DNA of 64,000 nucleotides from Aequorivita marisscotiae (GTDB lineage: Bacteria > Bacteroidota > Bacteroidia > Flavobacteriales > Flavobacteriaceae), in NCBI RefSeq assembly GCF_029814825.1, contig NZ_CP122379.1:992001-1056000 (forward strand), in the 5' to 3' direction. Position numbers and translations under genes: made by a program. The notes under the pieces were generated by a model that was not told the origin of the DNA, made no database searches, and worked only from the letters and a program-made list of their open reading frames with translations. Shown one piece after another: positions 54,990 through 64,000 of the stretch (its first letter is position 1; the number at the start of each line of letters is the position of its first letter).

Positions 54990-57292
54990 TCATGCTTTGG
55001 CTATTCTGCCTTCCATCCCCATTATTTAACGTTCCAACCGCGACCGTTGCGGAAAGTAGCACTGGCCAGATGCTTGGTGCGCGAATTGCAGTTGACGGCC
55101 AATGGCGTTTTCCACAAATGGATTCTGTGCCGGAACGGTTCGAAAAATGCATTCTTTATTTTGAGGATGAACATTTTTATTGGCATCCCGGTTTTAATCC
55201 GGTTTCAATTTCAAAAGCGCTCTGGCACAATATTACTACCGATTCCCGCCGTGGTGGAAGTACAATTACGCAACAAGTAATCCGACTTTCCCGACAAAAT
55301 AAAGGACGTACTTATTTTGAAAAAGTGGTTGAAATTTTTCAAGCCACGCGATTGGAAGCGGGTTACAAAAAGAAATCAATTCTAAGTTTATATGCTTCCT
55401 ACGCGCCTTTCGGTGGAAATGTGGTGGGGCTCGAAACTGCTTCGTGGCGATATTTTGGAATTCCCGCTAGCGAACTGAGTTGGGGGCAATCAGCGGCATT
55501 GGCAGTGCTTCCAAATGCGCCGTCGCTTATTTTTCCTGGCAAAAACGAAGAAATTTTAAAGAAAAAAAGAGATGGGTTATTGCTGAAACTTTTCAGAAAT
55601 GAAGTGATTGATGAAACCACGTATCAATTGGCTTTGGATGAAAAATTGCCGGGAAAACCTTTGCCATTACCAGAATTTGCATCGCATTTAACCGAAAAAA
55701 TAAGAAAGGAACATCACGGAAAACGCATTGAAACCACAATTGATTTTTCGCTTCAGCAAAAGGTAAATAATATTGTAAAAGAACAACATTATATGTTGGC
55801 GCAAAATCAAATAAATAACCTCGCCGTTTTGGTTTTGGATGTGAATACTCGGGAAGTTCTGGCGTACGTGGGCAATTCACCAACCACACGCGAGCACAAC
55901 AATTTTGTAGATATAATTGAAAAACCACGAAGCACGGGCAGTTTATTGAAACCCTTTCTATTTACTTCAATGCTCGATGCGGGCGAAATTCTTCCAAATA
56001 CATTGGTTGCTGATATTCCAACTTCGGTGAATGGGTACATGCCTGAAAACTTCGACAAACAATTTAATGGCGCAGTGCCGGCCAGCGTTGCACTTTCGCG
56101 TTCGCTGAATATTCCCGCGGTGCGAATGTTACGTGATTTTGGATTGCAGCGTTTTTATAATGTTTTGGGCAAAATTAATTTAAACGAAATAGATAAACCT
56201 TCAGATTATTACGGACTTTCGTTGATTCTCGGTGGCGCGGAAAGTAGTTTGTGGGATATTACAAAAGCTTATGCAGGAATGGCTTCAACGTTAAATTTCT
56301 TCAATAATTCTTCCAGCGAATATCGGAAAAATGAATTTGTGGAACCTGTTTATGTGAAAGAGCACGATGTCCCGATAGCTATCGGGATCGGCAAAATTCA
56401 ACAAAAACCTTCCGTTTGGAATGCTGGAGCCATTTATGAAACTTTCAACGCAATGCAAAAAGTGAATCGCCCGAGCGGGGAAGAAAACTGGGAATTTTTT
56501 ACCAGCAGTCAGCCGCTAGCTTGGAAAACTGGGACGAGCTACGGATTTAAAGATGCGTGGGCAGTGGGGGTAACGCCTAAATACGCAATCGGGGTTTGGG
56601 CGGGAAATGCCGATGGGGAAGGCCGTCCGGGATTAACGGGAATTCAAGCTGCAGCGCCAGTTTTGTTTGATGTTTTAAATATTTTACCGCAAAGCGGTTG
56701 GTTTAAAATTCCGTATGATGAATTGGTTGAGGTAGAGGTTTGTTCAAAAAGCGGTCATCTCGCTGGGCTTTTTTGCGATGAAATAAAAGAGGAATGGATT
56801 CCAAAAAGTGGAGTGAGAACCGAAGCTTGTCCGTATCATCAAACTGTATTTCTAGATGCTTCACAAAATTATCGGGTGAATTCGTCGTGTTATCCGCTTT
56901 CGGAAATGGTTCAGAAAAATTGGTTTGTATTGCCGCCGGTGATGGAATATTATTATGCACAACTTCATCCGGAATATAAAATTCTTCCCCCTTTTGCGTT
57001 CGATTGTTTGCAGGAAAGTGAAAAGTTAATGGCTTTTATTTATCCGAAGAAAAATGAAGCGGTTTTGCTTCCGAAGAATTTTGATGAAAACGTAAACGAA
57101 GTAATTTTCAAACTTGCCCACCGTTCTCCGGACACTACTGTTTTTTGGTATTTGGATTCGGAATATATTGGGAAGACTGAAACCTTTCACGAGTTGGCAG
57201 TTTCGCCAAAGCCCGGAAAATATTTATTGACAGCTGTGGATGCGGAAGGCAATGAGCTTCGGGAAAAAATTGAAATTAAAACGCTTCAATAA
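54977..57292 (+). CDS. pbpC: penicillin-binding protein 1C
   Basis: A bifunctional peptidoglycan synthase (771 residues from the TTG used here). After the membrane anchor come the GT51 transglycosylase (FEDEHFYWHPGFNP, RRGGSTITQQVIRLSR), the transpeptidase (nucleophile Ser in RSTGSLLKPFL, SRSLN, and KTG in WKTGTSYGF) and a C-terminal BiPBP_C beta domain. The frame is open back to 54884 and yields a natural basic anchor sequence (KTSEKNKASKKKLLLFAKG), but no ATG, GTG or TTG occurs before 54977; a CTG at 54914 is the best alternative. A palindrome is read in frame at 56370. Confidence 0.93.
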   Translation: MGLLFMLWLFCLPSPLFNVPTATVAESSTGQMLGARIAVDGQWRFPQMDSVPERFEKCILYFEDEHFYWHPGFNPVSISKALWHNITTDSRRGGSTITQQVIRLSRQNKGRTYFEKVVEIFQATRLEAGYKKKSILSLYASYAPFGGNVVGLETASWRYFGIPASELSWGQSAALAVLPNAPSLIFPGKNEEILKKKRDGLLLKLFRNEVIDETTYQLALDEKLPGKPLPLPEFASHLTEKIRKEHHGKRIETTIDFSLQQKVNNIVKEQHYMLAQNQINNLAVLVLDVNTREVLAYVGNSPTTREHNNFVDIIEKPRSTGSLLKPFLFTSMLDAGEILPNTLVADIPTSVNGYMPENFDKQFNGAVPASVALSRSLNIPAVRMLRDFGLQRFYNVLGKINLNEIDKPSDYYGLSLILGGAESSLWDITKAYAGMASTLNFFNNSSSEYRKNEFVEPVYVKEHDVPIAIGIGKIQQKPSVWNAGAIYETFNAMQKVNRPSGEENWEFFTSSQPLAWKTGTSYGFKDAWAVGVTPKYAIGVWAGNADGEGRPGLTGIQAAAPVLFDVLNILPQSGWFKIPYDELVEVEVCSKSGHLAGLFCDEIKEEWIPKSGVRTEACPYHQTVFLDASQNYRVNSSCYPLSEMVQKNWFVLPPVMEYYYAQLHPEYKILPPFAFDCLQESEKLMAFIYPKKNEAVLLPKNFDENVNEVIFKLAHRSPDTTVFWYLDSEYIGKTETFHELAVSPKPGKYLLTAVDAEGNELREKIEIKTLQ
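56370..56387. repeat. 18-bp perfect palindrome inside pbpC
   Basis: TCCCGATAGCTATCGGGA, identical to its reverse complement, encoding PIAIGI in frame. It resembles the short palindromes usually scattered between genes rather than ordinary coding DNA. Confidence 0.65.
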
Positions 57293-57298
57293 TTAACC

Positions 57299-57334
57299 AA
57301 AAAAAGAGACTACCTAAAAATAGATAGTCTCTTT
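57299..57334 (-). terminator. rho-independent terminator of the decayed T9SS gene
   Basis: A 10-bp stem (AAAGAGACTA and complement) with seven A before it on the plus strand, which is a T-run after the hairpin on the minus strand; 20 nt past the minus-strand stop codon. Confidence 0.8.
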
Positions 57335-57353
57335 GGAATCTTATTCGAATGAA

Positions 57354-58742
57354 TTATTGCTTCACAAATCGAACAACGCTTGATTTGTTATCAGAATTAA
57401 GTTTTACCAAATAGGTGCCCGAAGCCAAAGCAGAAACATCAATCTGTCCTACTTTTTGAATTTCGGAAGCATATACTTTTTTGCCCAAAACATCAAAAAT
57501 AGCAACTTGATAGTTTGAAGAAGCATCGCTTAATTCAATTGTAATTTGTCCGTTTGCAGGGTTTGGATAAAGGCGGATATCATTTTTTTCAAATCCTTCA
57601 ATTCCTGCAGTGTCATCATTATGATAACGTGCAATAACCATTTCAGAATCATCACCTGCTGCAGAATATGAGTGACCCGCTAAAATAATTTTGTTATCTG
57701 GCTGCATTGCAATTGCATATCCGTGGTCTTCTTTTCCATCATTATCTGTGCTCACTTTTCCACCATTTCCAAAGGTAGAATCCAAGGTTCCGTCAGTATT
57801 AAAACGAATCATTGCGAAATCATAATCGAACAATTTTACTGTACGACCTGCTAAAACTACTTTGTCATCTGCCTGTATTACTAAACCGTTGGCATAATTG
57901 GCTTCATCTACAATTTGCGTTGTGGCCACTCCATTATTACCATACGTGTTATCAAGACTTCCGTCTGGATTTAGTCTTGCCACTGCAAAATCATAGGCTA
58001 GTCTTGGGTTGCTTCTGATATACGTATGACCTCCCAAAACGATTTTTCCATCAGATTAAATACCCAAGGTAGTCGCTATATCGTGGTCAATACCGAAGTT
58101 AAAAGCAACCTTTCCATCGGTTCCGAAACTATTATCTAAGGCGCCATCTGTATTAAATCTTGCGATAGAAAAGTTATTGTCGGAATCTCCGGCGATATAG
58201 ATTTTTCCATCATCTGCAATTATAACGGAGGCCAATACATCGCTCCCGCCAGAATTTGCTATCACAACACCGTTTGTGCCAAAAGAGCTGTCAAAAGAAC
58301 CATCGGTATTAAGTCTGGCTAGAACCATATTTCCGCTAACATTATCCCAAGTTCTAGCACCAACCACGATTTTTCCATCATCTTGAAGCGCAACATCCAT
58401 TCCGAATGACTTTGCAGATGGAATAGTAATGGTTGCATTTCCGCCAGTTCCGAAAGAAGTGTCTAAAGTTCCGTCGGTATTAAGACGCACCACTGTAGCT
58501 TTATAAGTTGCTGGTTCGCCTGAATCTCCAACAAGAATTATTTTGCCGTCAGGCTGAACTGTGGTAGCGGTAACAAAATTATAGGTTGGGGAAACCTGGG
58601 TAGTTGCAATTCCGTTGTTGCCAAAGGAAGTGTCTAGCACACCAGACTGTGCATAAGAAAGGGATGTTACTACTAAAAGTAGTACTAAAGAATAGAATTT
58701 GTTCTTGTTATTAGGTTTTAAAAATTTTCGCCGAAGGTATTA
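57354..58742 (-). pseudogene. T9SS-sorted delta-60 repeat protein, interrupted
   Basis: Two collinear pieces in one frame. The upstream piece (58640 to 58059) has delta-60 repeats such as NTDGTLDTSFGTGG, then TAA at 58056-58058. The downstream piece continues with SDGKIVLGGHTY and ends in a type A secretion sorting domain (IRLYPNPANGQITIEL...GTYLVKL). The stop is one base from CAA. Upstream of the GTG at 58638-58640 the same frame encodes a signal-peptide-like NKNKFYSLVLLLVVTSLSYAQ, yet no ATG, GTG or TTG precedes it back to the stop at 58740-58742. Both features point to decay. Confidence 0.8.
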
Positions 58743-58755
58743 TTTATTTTTACTT

Positions 58756-58778
58756 AATACCAAAATAATTTTGGTATT
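58756..58778. promoter_or_regulatory. inverted repeat upstream of the decayed T9SS gene
   Basis: AATACCAAAA and its complement, 3 nt apart, in the divergent region. A possible operator; no T-run follows on either strand. Confidence 0.35.
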
Positions 58779-58973
58779 ATCAATTGAAAATCAAACATAT
58801 AAAGAGATTATATATTTGAAAAATGTCAGAGATTTATAAAATTCAAAATACGGTTTCGGAAATTAAATCTTAAAAAATTGCCTATTCAATATTTTTAAAA
58901 CGAATTATTGTGAAAATGACAATGTTGTTAAAGTGCATATTAAATTATTTAACAAAAATTTAGGCCTCGATTA

Positions 58974-58991
58974 GTTCGGTTATTACCGAAC
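58974..58991. promoter_or_regulatory. probable operator of the RND efflux operon
   Basis: GTTCGGT-TATT-ACCGAAC, a 7-bp inverted repeat lying just upstream of the -7 element of the regulator gene, where a bound dimer would block RNA polymerase. The adjacent GbsR/MarR-type protein is the natural ligand (inference). Confidence 0.65.
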
Positions 58992-58997
58992 CAATCG

Positions 58998-59005
58998 TAT
59001 TTTTG
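58998..59005 (+). promoter_or_regulatory. promoter -7 element of the regulator-RND operon
   Basis: TATTTTTG matches TAnnTTTG, 26 nt before the TTG start of the regulator and 6 nt after the inverted repeat. Confidence 0.6.
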
Positions 59006-59031
59006 CGCCCTAATTATAAAATTTAGTTGTT

Positions 59032-59520
59032 TTGACTAAACGAAAAAATTTAATTGAAAAGCTTGGCGTGCATATAGAAGGAAAGGAGCAAATTGCGCCT
59101 TTGGCCGCCAGGATTTTGGCAACGCTAATACTAACGGGCAAACAGGGAACAACCTTTGAGGCCTTGGTTTGTGAACTGGGAGCAAGTAAAAGTACAATAT
59201 CTACCCATCTTACCACCTTACAAGCGGCCAGTAGAATTACATATTATACAAAATCTGGTGATCGGAAAAAATATTTCATCTTAATTCCGGATGTTATGAT
59301 TCATGCCATGGCCGATATGCTAAAAAATTGGAAATGTGAACAGCGGTTGCATTTAGAAATAATGGAATATAAAAAGGAAATAAATGAATCGCTTCCCAAG
59401 GATTCCGATGAAATCTTCGATTTGGAATTTCATACAGATTACTTGGAATTTCTAAATCAAGCGAGCGCTTCTATTGAAAAACTTCAAAAAAAACTTACTG
59501 AAAAAAATACAAACAACTAA
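59032..59520 (+). CDS. GbsR/MarR family transcriptional regulator
   Basis: A 162-residue winged-helix regulator. The helix-turn-helix is in LVCELGASKSTISTHLTTLQ, the wing in RITYYTKSGDRKKYFILI, and a C-terminal helical dimerisation part follows (SIEKLQKKLTEKN). The start is a TTG giving MTKRKNLIEKLGVHIEG, which fits the family. It precedes an RND efflux operon by 11 nt and probably represses it and itself through the inverted repeat at 58974. Confidence 0.9.
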   Translation: MTKRKNLIEKLGVHIEGKEQIAPLAARILATLILTGKQGTTFEALVCELGASKSTISTHLTTLQAASRITYYTKSGDRKKYFILIPDVMIHAMADMLKNWKCEQRLHLEIMEYKKEINESLPKDSDEIFDLEFHTDYLEFLNQASASIEKLQKKLTEKNTNN

Positions 59521-59531
59521 TTAAATCAACA

Positions 59532-60659
59532 ATGAAAAAGATAAATCAACTTTATTTATTTCCCATTGCTTTAGGGATTTTATTTATGCTTACTTCCTGT
59601 GGCGAAGAAAAAACGGGACAACAAGCTCCACAAGCGTTACCATTTCCGGTAGTTACCGTACCTACAAAAACGGTTACCGCTTATGCTACTTACCCAACCA
59701 GTTTAGAGGGTATAATTAATAGTGAAGTTCGCGCAAAAACTTCCGGTTATATTACACAGGTTTTGGTGGACGAAGGAGAAAAAGTAAAAAAAGGGCAAAC
59801 ACTTTTTAGGTTAGAAACCCAGGCATTGAGTCAAGATGCGGCTGCTGCCAAAGCTAATGTGAATGCCGCACAGGTGGAGGTTAATAAACTAAAACCACTC
59901 GTTGAAAAAAATATAATTAGCGGTGTACAATTAGAAACGGCGAAGGCAAAATTGGCCCAAGCCCAAAGCGGGTATAACGCTATTGCTGCAAACATAGGGT
60001 ACGCCACAATAAAAAGTCCTGTTGATGGCTATGTTGGGGCTATACCTTTTAGGGAGGGTGCTTTAATTAGCCCAACCTCTCAAATGCCTTTAACAACGGT
60101 TGCTAATATTGAAAAGATATATGCTTTCTTTTCACTAAATGAAAAAGCGTATTTAGATTTTATTGAAAAGAACGAAGGTAGCACCTTAGAGGAAAAAATT
60201 AAAAATCTTCCGAAAGTGCGGTTAGTACTAGCCAATGGAAGTCTTTATGATAAAGAGGGAACTATAGAAACTATAAACTCGCAGGTAAATCCATCTACCG
60301 GTACAGTGTCTTTTAGAGCAGTTTTTGACAACCCAAATAGAATTCTGTCAAGTGGTTATAGTGGAATAATACAACTTCCAAATACCTATGAAAACGCAAC
60401 GGTTGTACCTGCCTCCGCTACGTATGAAAGACAAGGAATAACGTATGTGTATAAAGTACAAGGCGATACTCTTGCAACAACTAGCGCTATTCAGGTAATA
60501 GACCGTGTAGATAACATGGTAATAGTAAAAGAAGGCATAGCGCCAGGCGATAAAATTGTTGCGAAAGGAGTTGGAAAACTACGAGATAAAACTCCTATTG
60601 TTGCTCAGTCAGCTAGCTTTGATAGTATTGCACAAGGATTAGAAAAAGTATTTAAATAA
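59532..60659 (+). CDS. RND efflux periplasmic adaptor (membrane fusion lipoprotein)
   Basis: A 375-residue adaptor linking inner and outer membrane pumps. Lipobox FMLTSC (Cys23), a lipoyl-like half-motif (SGYITQVLVDEGEKVKKGQ), a coiled-coil hairpin (about 100-150, ALSQDAAAAKANVNAAQVEV), the second lipoyl half (YATIKSPVDGYVGAIPFREG) and the beta-barrel and membrane-proximal domains. It lies 9 nt before the permease gene. Confidence 0.95.
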   Translation: MKKINQLYLFPIALGILFMLTSCGEEKTGQQAPQALPFPVVTVPTKTVTAYATYPTSLEGIINSEVRAKTSGYITQVLVDEGEKVKKGQTLFRLETQALSQDAAAAKANVNAAQVEVNKLKPLVEKNIISGVQLETAKAKLAQAQSGYNAIAANIGYATIKSPVDGYVGAIPFREGALISPTSQMPLTTVANIEKIYAFFSLNEKAYLDFIEKNEGSTLEEKIKNLPKVRLVLANGSLYDKEGTIETINSQVNPSTGTVSFRAVFDNPNRILSSGYSGIIQLPNTYENATVVPASATYERQGITYVYKVQGDTLATTSAIQVIDRVDNMVIVKEGIAPGDKIVAKGVGKLRDKTPIVAQSASFDSIAQGLEKVFK

Positions 60660-60668
60660 TAAAAGACC

Positions 60669-63600
60669 ATGATAAAGAAGTTTATAGAAAGACCCGTTTT
60701 ATCGAGTGTCGTTTCCATTATAATATTAATATTGGGGGTTTTAGGTATTACAACTCTGCCCACCACCCAATATCCAGAAATAGCTCCACCAACGGTACAG
60801 GTTTCTGCAAATTATCCTGGGGCTAATGCGGCAACTGTTCTTGAAAGTGTAATTGTTCCTATTGAAGAACAAATTAATGGAGTAGAAGGAATGACCTACA
60901 TTACTTCTACCGCAAGTAACAATGGTAGCGCTAGCATTAATGTGTTTTTTGATCAGGATGTAGATCCGGATATTGCAGCAGTTAACGTTCAAAACCGTGT
61001 GGCTCGCGCAAGTTCATTATTGCCATCAGAAGTAACGCAATCTGGCGTAATAACTCAAAAACAACAAACGAGTGCCTTAATGTTCCTTACAGTATATTCG
61101 GAAAATGAAAATTACGACGGCACTTATATTCAAAACTATCTAAACATTAATGTTCTTCCAGAACTAAAAAGAATTAATGGAGTTGGTGGTGTTAATGTAT
61201 TTGGTGGTAAAGATTACGCAATGCGTATATGGTTAAAACCAGAGAAATTAGCTGCATACAACCTAGAACCTGCAGATATTACTGCAGCTATCCGTGAACA
61301 GAGTAGAGAGGCTGCAGCTGGTTCCTTAGGACAAAATAATGCAGAATCTTTTGAATACGTTTTAACTTACAGTGGTAGATATAAAGAAGCTTCACAATAT
61401 GAAGATATCGTAATTAAATCATTGGGCAGTGGTAAGTTTCTTACCCTAAAAGATGTAGCCGATGTAGAATTAGATGCACAAAACTATGGCTCCATTTCAT
61501 TTACAAATGGAAACCCAGGCGTTAGTATGGCAATTTATCAAACAGCAGGATCTAATGCTCAAGAAATTATCCGTACAGTTCATGAGAAGTTCAAAGTAAT
61601 GGAAAAAGATTTTCCAAAAGGAGTAAAATATATTGTAAACTTCGATTCTAATGAGTTTCTAGAAGCTTCGATAAGTAAAGTAATTACCACATTAATTGAA
61701 GCATTTTTATTAGTGTTTTTAGTAGTGTTTATCTTCTTACAGGATTTTCGTTCTACATTAATTCCTGCAATTGCAGTTCCTGTATCTATTATTGGAACTT
61801 TCTTTTTTCTCAATTTGTTTGGTTACTCAATCAATCTACTTACACTGTTTGCACTTGTTTTAGCAATTGGTATTGTAGTAGATGATGCAATTGTAGTTGT
61901 AGAGGCGGTACATGCTAAACTTGAAGAAGGGGCCCAATCTGCACTAAAAGCAACGCATTCGGCAATGGATGATATTACGGGCGCTATTATATCAATTACT
62001 TTGGTTATGGCGGCTGTGTTTATACCTGTAACTTTTATTACCGGACCAACAGGTGTATTTTACGAACAATTTGGCGTTACTCTTATTGTGGCAATTATAA
62101 TTTCTGCGGTAAACGCGTTAACACTGAGTCCGGCATTGTGTGCTATTTTTCTAAAAACCCACGATGAAGAAGTTAAAAAGAAAAATTTATTAGGTCGTTT
62201 TTTCAGTAAATTCAATACTGCATTTACAGTAACAACTAATAAATACGTTAGATCATTAGGTTTTTTATATAAACACAAATGGATTAGTGGTGCTTTCCTT
62301 ATTTTATGTGTAGTCGGAATTGTTTGGGCCTCCAATACTACGCCCACAGGCTTTGTTCCAGACGAAGATAGAGGACTTATTTTTGCGAATATTGAGCTTC
62401 CAGCTGGTGCTTCATTAGACCGAACTGTTGGAGTAACTAAAGAATTACAAGAAAAAATTAAGAATGTTCCCGGAATTAGAGATATTTCGTTAGTAAATGG
62501 TTTTAGTATTATAAGTGGTTCGGGAAGTAACTACGGTATTGGGTTTATTAAATTAGATAATTGGTCTGAAAGAAAAGAGGATAGTAAATCGGTAGAAGCT
62601 ATTACCGGCCAACTATTCGGAATTGCTGCAAGTATTCCGGACGCAAAAATTTTATTTTTCCAACCTCCAAGTGTTCCAGGATTTGGAATATCTTCAGGGT
62701 TCGAGATGAAAGTTTTAGATAGAACGGGCGGTAGCTTTAACGACCTGAGTGCGGCAACCCAAACCTATCTGCAAGAATTAATGCAACGGCCGGAAATTAT
62801 GTATGCCCAGTCTTCATTTAATACCGATTATCCCCAATACGAAATAGATGTAGATATTACTAAAACAAAAGAAGCCGGAATAAGTGTAAGTTCCATTCTT
62901 ACAACCTTGCAAGGCTATATAGGAAGTATTTACGCAGCAGACTTTTCTCGATACGGAAAACAATACCGTGTTTTTGTACAAGCATTGCCAGAAGATAGAA
63001 CTTCTGTTGAAAGTTTAAATCAAATGTTTGTTCGTAACGCTATGGGCGAAATGGCTCCTATTACCGAATTCATTTCTTTAAAAAGAGTTTACGGGCCCCA
63101 ATCGGTAACCAGATTTAACTTGTTTAACTCTGCAAGCGTAAACGGTGCAGCAGCACCAGGATATTCTTCGGGAGATGCTATTAAAGCAGTGCAGGAAGTT
63201 AGTAAAAACTTACCTCAAGAATACACCGTGGCATTTTCAGGACTTACGCGTGAAGAAATATCATCCGGGAGTCAAACCACCTTTATTTTTATTTTGGTTT
63301 TACTATTTGTGTACTTTATCCTAGCGGCGCAATACGAAAGTTTCTTAATTCCATTTTCAGTAATATTCTCTGTGCCAGTTGGGGTTTTTGGAGCCTATAT
63401 TGTTACTAAATTTGCGGGATTGGAAAATAATGTTTACTTCCAAATCGCGTTGATAATGCTCATTGGGCTACTCGCCAAAAACGCTATTCTTATTGTAGAA
63501 TTTGCCCTTCAAAGACGCAGAACAGGACTCTCTAGAATGAATTCAGCTTTTGAAGGTGCCAAAGCAAGACTTCGCCCAATTTTAATGACGTCTTTTGCTT

Positions 63601-63812
63601 TTATCGTGGGTCTTTTACCACTTGTATTTGCCTCAGGTATCGGTGCTCGTGGAAACAATGCAATTGGTACCGGAGCCGTTGGAGGATTATTAATAGGAAC
63701 CATTTTTGGAGTATTTGTTATTCCTATCCTTTACATTTTCTTCCAATGGATTCAAGATAAAATGAATAAAACCCCAGACACTTTTGAAGTAGAGATTCAA
63801 GATGAAAAATAA
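60669..63812 (+). CDS. RND efflux permease, HAE1 family
   Basis: A 1,047-residue inner membrane drug/proton antiporter of the AcrB type. N-terminal FIERPVLSSVVSIIILILGVLG, the TM4 proton-relay aspartates in GIVVDDAIVVVEAVHAKLE, the repeated periplasmic pore domains and C-terminal FVIPILYIFFQWI are present, and the length is standard. Substrates cannot be told from sequence; typical ones are hydrophobic drugs, bile salts or solvents. Confidence 0.97.
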   Translation: MIKKFIERPVLSSVVSIIILILGVLGITTLPTTQYPEIAPPTVQVSANYPGANAATVLESVIVPIEEQINGVEGMTYITSTASNNGSASINVFFDQDVDPDIAAVNVQNRVARASSLLPSEVTQSGVITQKQQTSALMFLTVYSENENYDGTYIQNYLNINVLPELKRINGVGGVNVFGGKDYAMRIWLKPEKLAAYNLEPADITAAIREQSREAAAGSLGQNNAESFEYVLTYSGRYKEASQYEDIVIKSLGSGKFLTLKDVADVELDAQNYGSISFTNGNPGVSMAIYQTAGSNAQEIIRTVHEKFKVMEKDFPKGVKYIVNFDSNEFLEASISKVITTLIEAFLLVFLVVFIFLQDFRSTLIPAIAVPVSIIGTFFFLNLFGYSINLLTLFALVLAIGIVVDDAIVVVEAVHAKLEEGAQSALKATHSAMDDITGAIISITLVMAAVFIPVTFITGPTGVFYEQFGVTLIVAIIISAVNALTLSPALCAIFLKTHDEEVKKKNLLGRFFSKFNTAFTVTTNKYVRSLGFLYKHKWISGAFLILCVVGIVWASNTTPTGFVPDEDRGLIFANIELPAGASLDRTVGVTKELQEKIKNVPGIRDISLVNGFSIISGSGSNYGIGFIKLDNWSERKEDSKSVEAITGQLFGIAASIPDAKILFFQPPSVPGFGISSGFEMKVLDRTGGSFNDLSAATQTYLQELMQRPEIMYAQSSFNTDYPQYEIDVDITKTKEAGISVSSILTTLQGYIGSIYAADFSRYGKQYRVFVQALPEDRTSVESLNQMFVRNAMGEMAPITEFISLKRVYGPQSVTRFNLFNSASVNGAAAPGYSSGDAIKAVQEVSKNLPQEYTVAFSGLTREEISSGSQTTFIFILVLLFVYFILAAQYESFLIPFSVIFSVPVGVFGAYIVTKFAGLENNVYFQIALIMLIGLLAKNAILIVEFALQRRRTGLSRMNSAFEGAKARLRPILMTSFAFIVGLLPLVFASGIGARGNNAIGTGAVGGLLIGTIFGVFVIPILYIFFQWIQDKMNKTPDTFEVEIQDEK

Positions 63813-63825
63813 AAGAAATCAGATT

Positions 63826-64000
63826 ATGAAATTTATAAAAGGAGCTGTAATCGCGCTGGCGTTTTTAACATTACAATCTTGTTTTGTTGCCAAAGATTAC
63901 AAAAGACCCGAAACGATAGTAGAAGCTCAAAACTACCGCACGGACCAATTGTCGCAAGATACACTCACCATTGCCACACTTTCATGGAAGGAGTTGTTTA
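63826..64000 (+). CDS. TolC-type outer membrane efflux lipoprotein (5' end only)
   Basis: The start of the third pump component: MKFIKGAVIALAFLTLQSC gives a lipobox, followed by FVAKDYKRPETIVEAQNYR and TLSWKELF, the usual beginning of NodT/OprM-type outer membrane factors. The rest lies beyond the window. An in-frame ATG at 63802, overlapping the permease stop, is an alternative start. Confidence 0.85.
   Translation, partial: MKFIKGAVIALAFLTLQSCFVAKDYKRPETIVEAQNYRTDQLSQDTLTIATLSWKELF

Overview
The window looks like a chromosomal segment of a marine- or soil-type member of the Flavobacteriaceae (phylum Bacteroidetes). The evidence is AT-rich intergenic DNA, the Bacteroidetes promoter element TAnnTTTG in front of many genes, weak or absent Shine-Dalgarno sequences, a type IX secretion sorting domain, a SusC-like outer membrane receptor, the full BatA-E aerotolerance operon, and the DUF177-rpmF-fabH-accB-accC order usual in this family. 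No phage, plasmid, insertion sequence or CRISPR array was seen.

Layout. 1-2.3 kb: a subtilase lipoprotein (cut by the window edge) and a metallo-beta-lactamase-fold hydrolase. 2.4-9.1 kb: a CPA1-type antiporter with a nucleotide-binding tail, a tiny Cys-rich lipoprotein, lepA, and an outer membrane receptor. 9.1-16.2 kb: housekeeping genes (dusB, a flavodoxin-reductase-like protein, an FtsX-type permease, rbfA, methylmalonyl-CoA epimerase, a CAU tRNA, ribE, pdxA, DUF177-rpmF). 16.3-19.4 kb: fatty-acid initiation (fabH, accB, accC), closed by a strong terminator. 19.4-28.3 kb: a DAO-type oxidoreductase with mtgA and a GreA-like protein, a FUSC membrane protein, an MDR reductase, and a leftward group with pheS, two small unknown proteins and an orphan ABC ATPase. 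28.4-38.2 kb: cvpA, and the leftward operon moxR, DUF58, a BatD-like membrane protein, batA, batB, batC, batD, batE. 38.3-46.9 kb: an SDR, an AlbA_2/Schlafen-type protein with a PPP-type phosphatase, an acyl-ACP desaturase, an ALDH7-type dehydrogenase, 3-hydroxyanthranilate dioxygenase, a CAP-domain lipoprotein, an isoaspartyl peptidase and a broken monooxygenase-like gene. 46.9-57.3 kb: a DUF4173 membrane protein, then alpha-2-macroglobulin and penicillin-binding protein 1C with a toxin-antitoxin pair wedged between them. 57.3-64 kb: a decayed T9SS-secreted delta-60 repeat protein, then a GbsR/MarR-type regulator and an RND efflux operon running off the window.

The most unusual theme is a set of short palindromic elements of at least four sequence families. 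Several occur as inverted pairs, as in REP/REPIN arrangements: around the terminator at 42.3 kb, in the amaB leader at 44 kb, and at 39.2 kb. Others lie in frame inside coding sequences (alpha-2-macroglobulin at 50.8 kb; pbpC at 54.96 and 56.37 kb) or at gene junctions (bat operon at 36.15 kb). One sits beside a partial duplication of the tRNA 3' end at 13.3 kb. Two genes carry a single in-frame TAA, consistent with recent decay. I did not find a system I can confidently call new. The best candidates for a second look are the repeat elements inside genes, the toxin-antitoxin insertion with a pbpC that lacks a standard start codon, and the AlbA_2/phosphatase pair.
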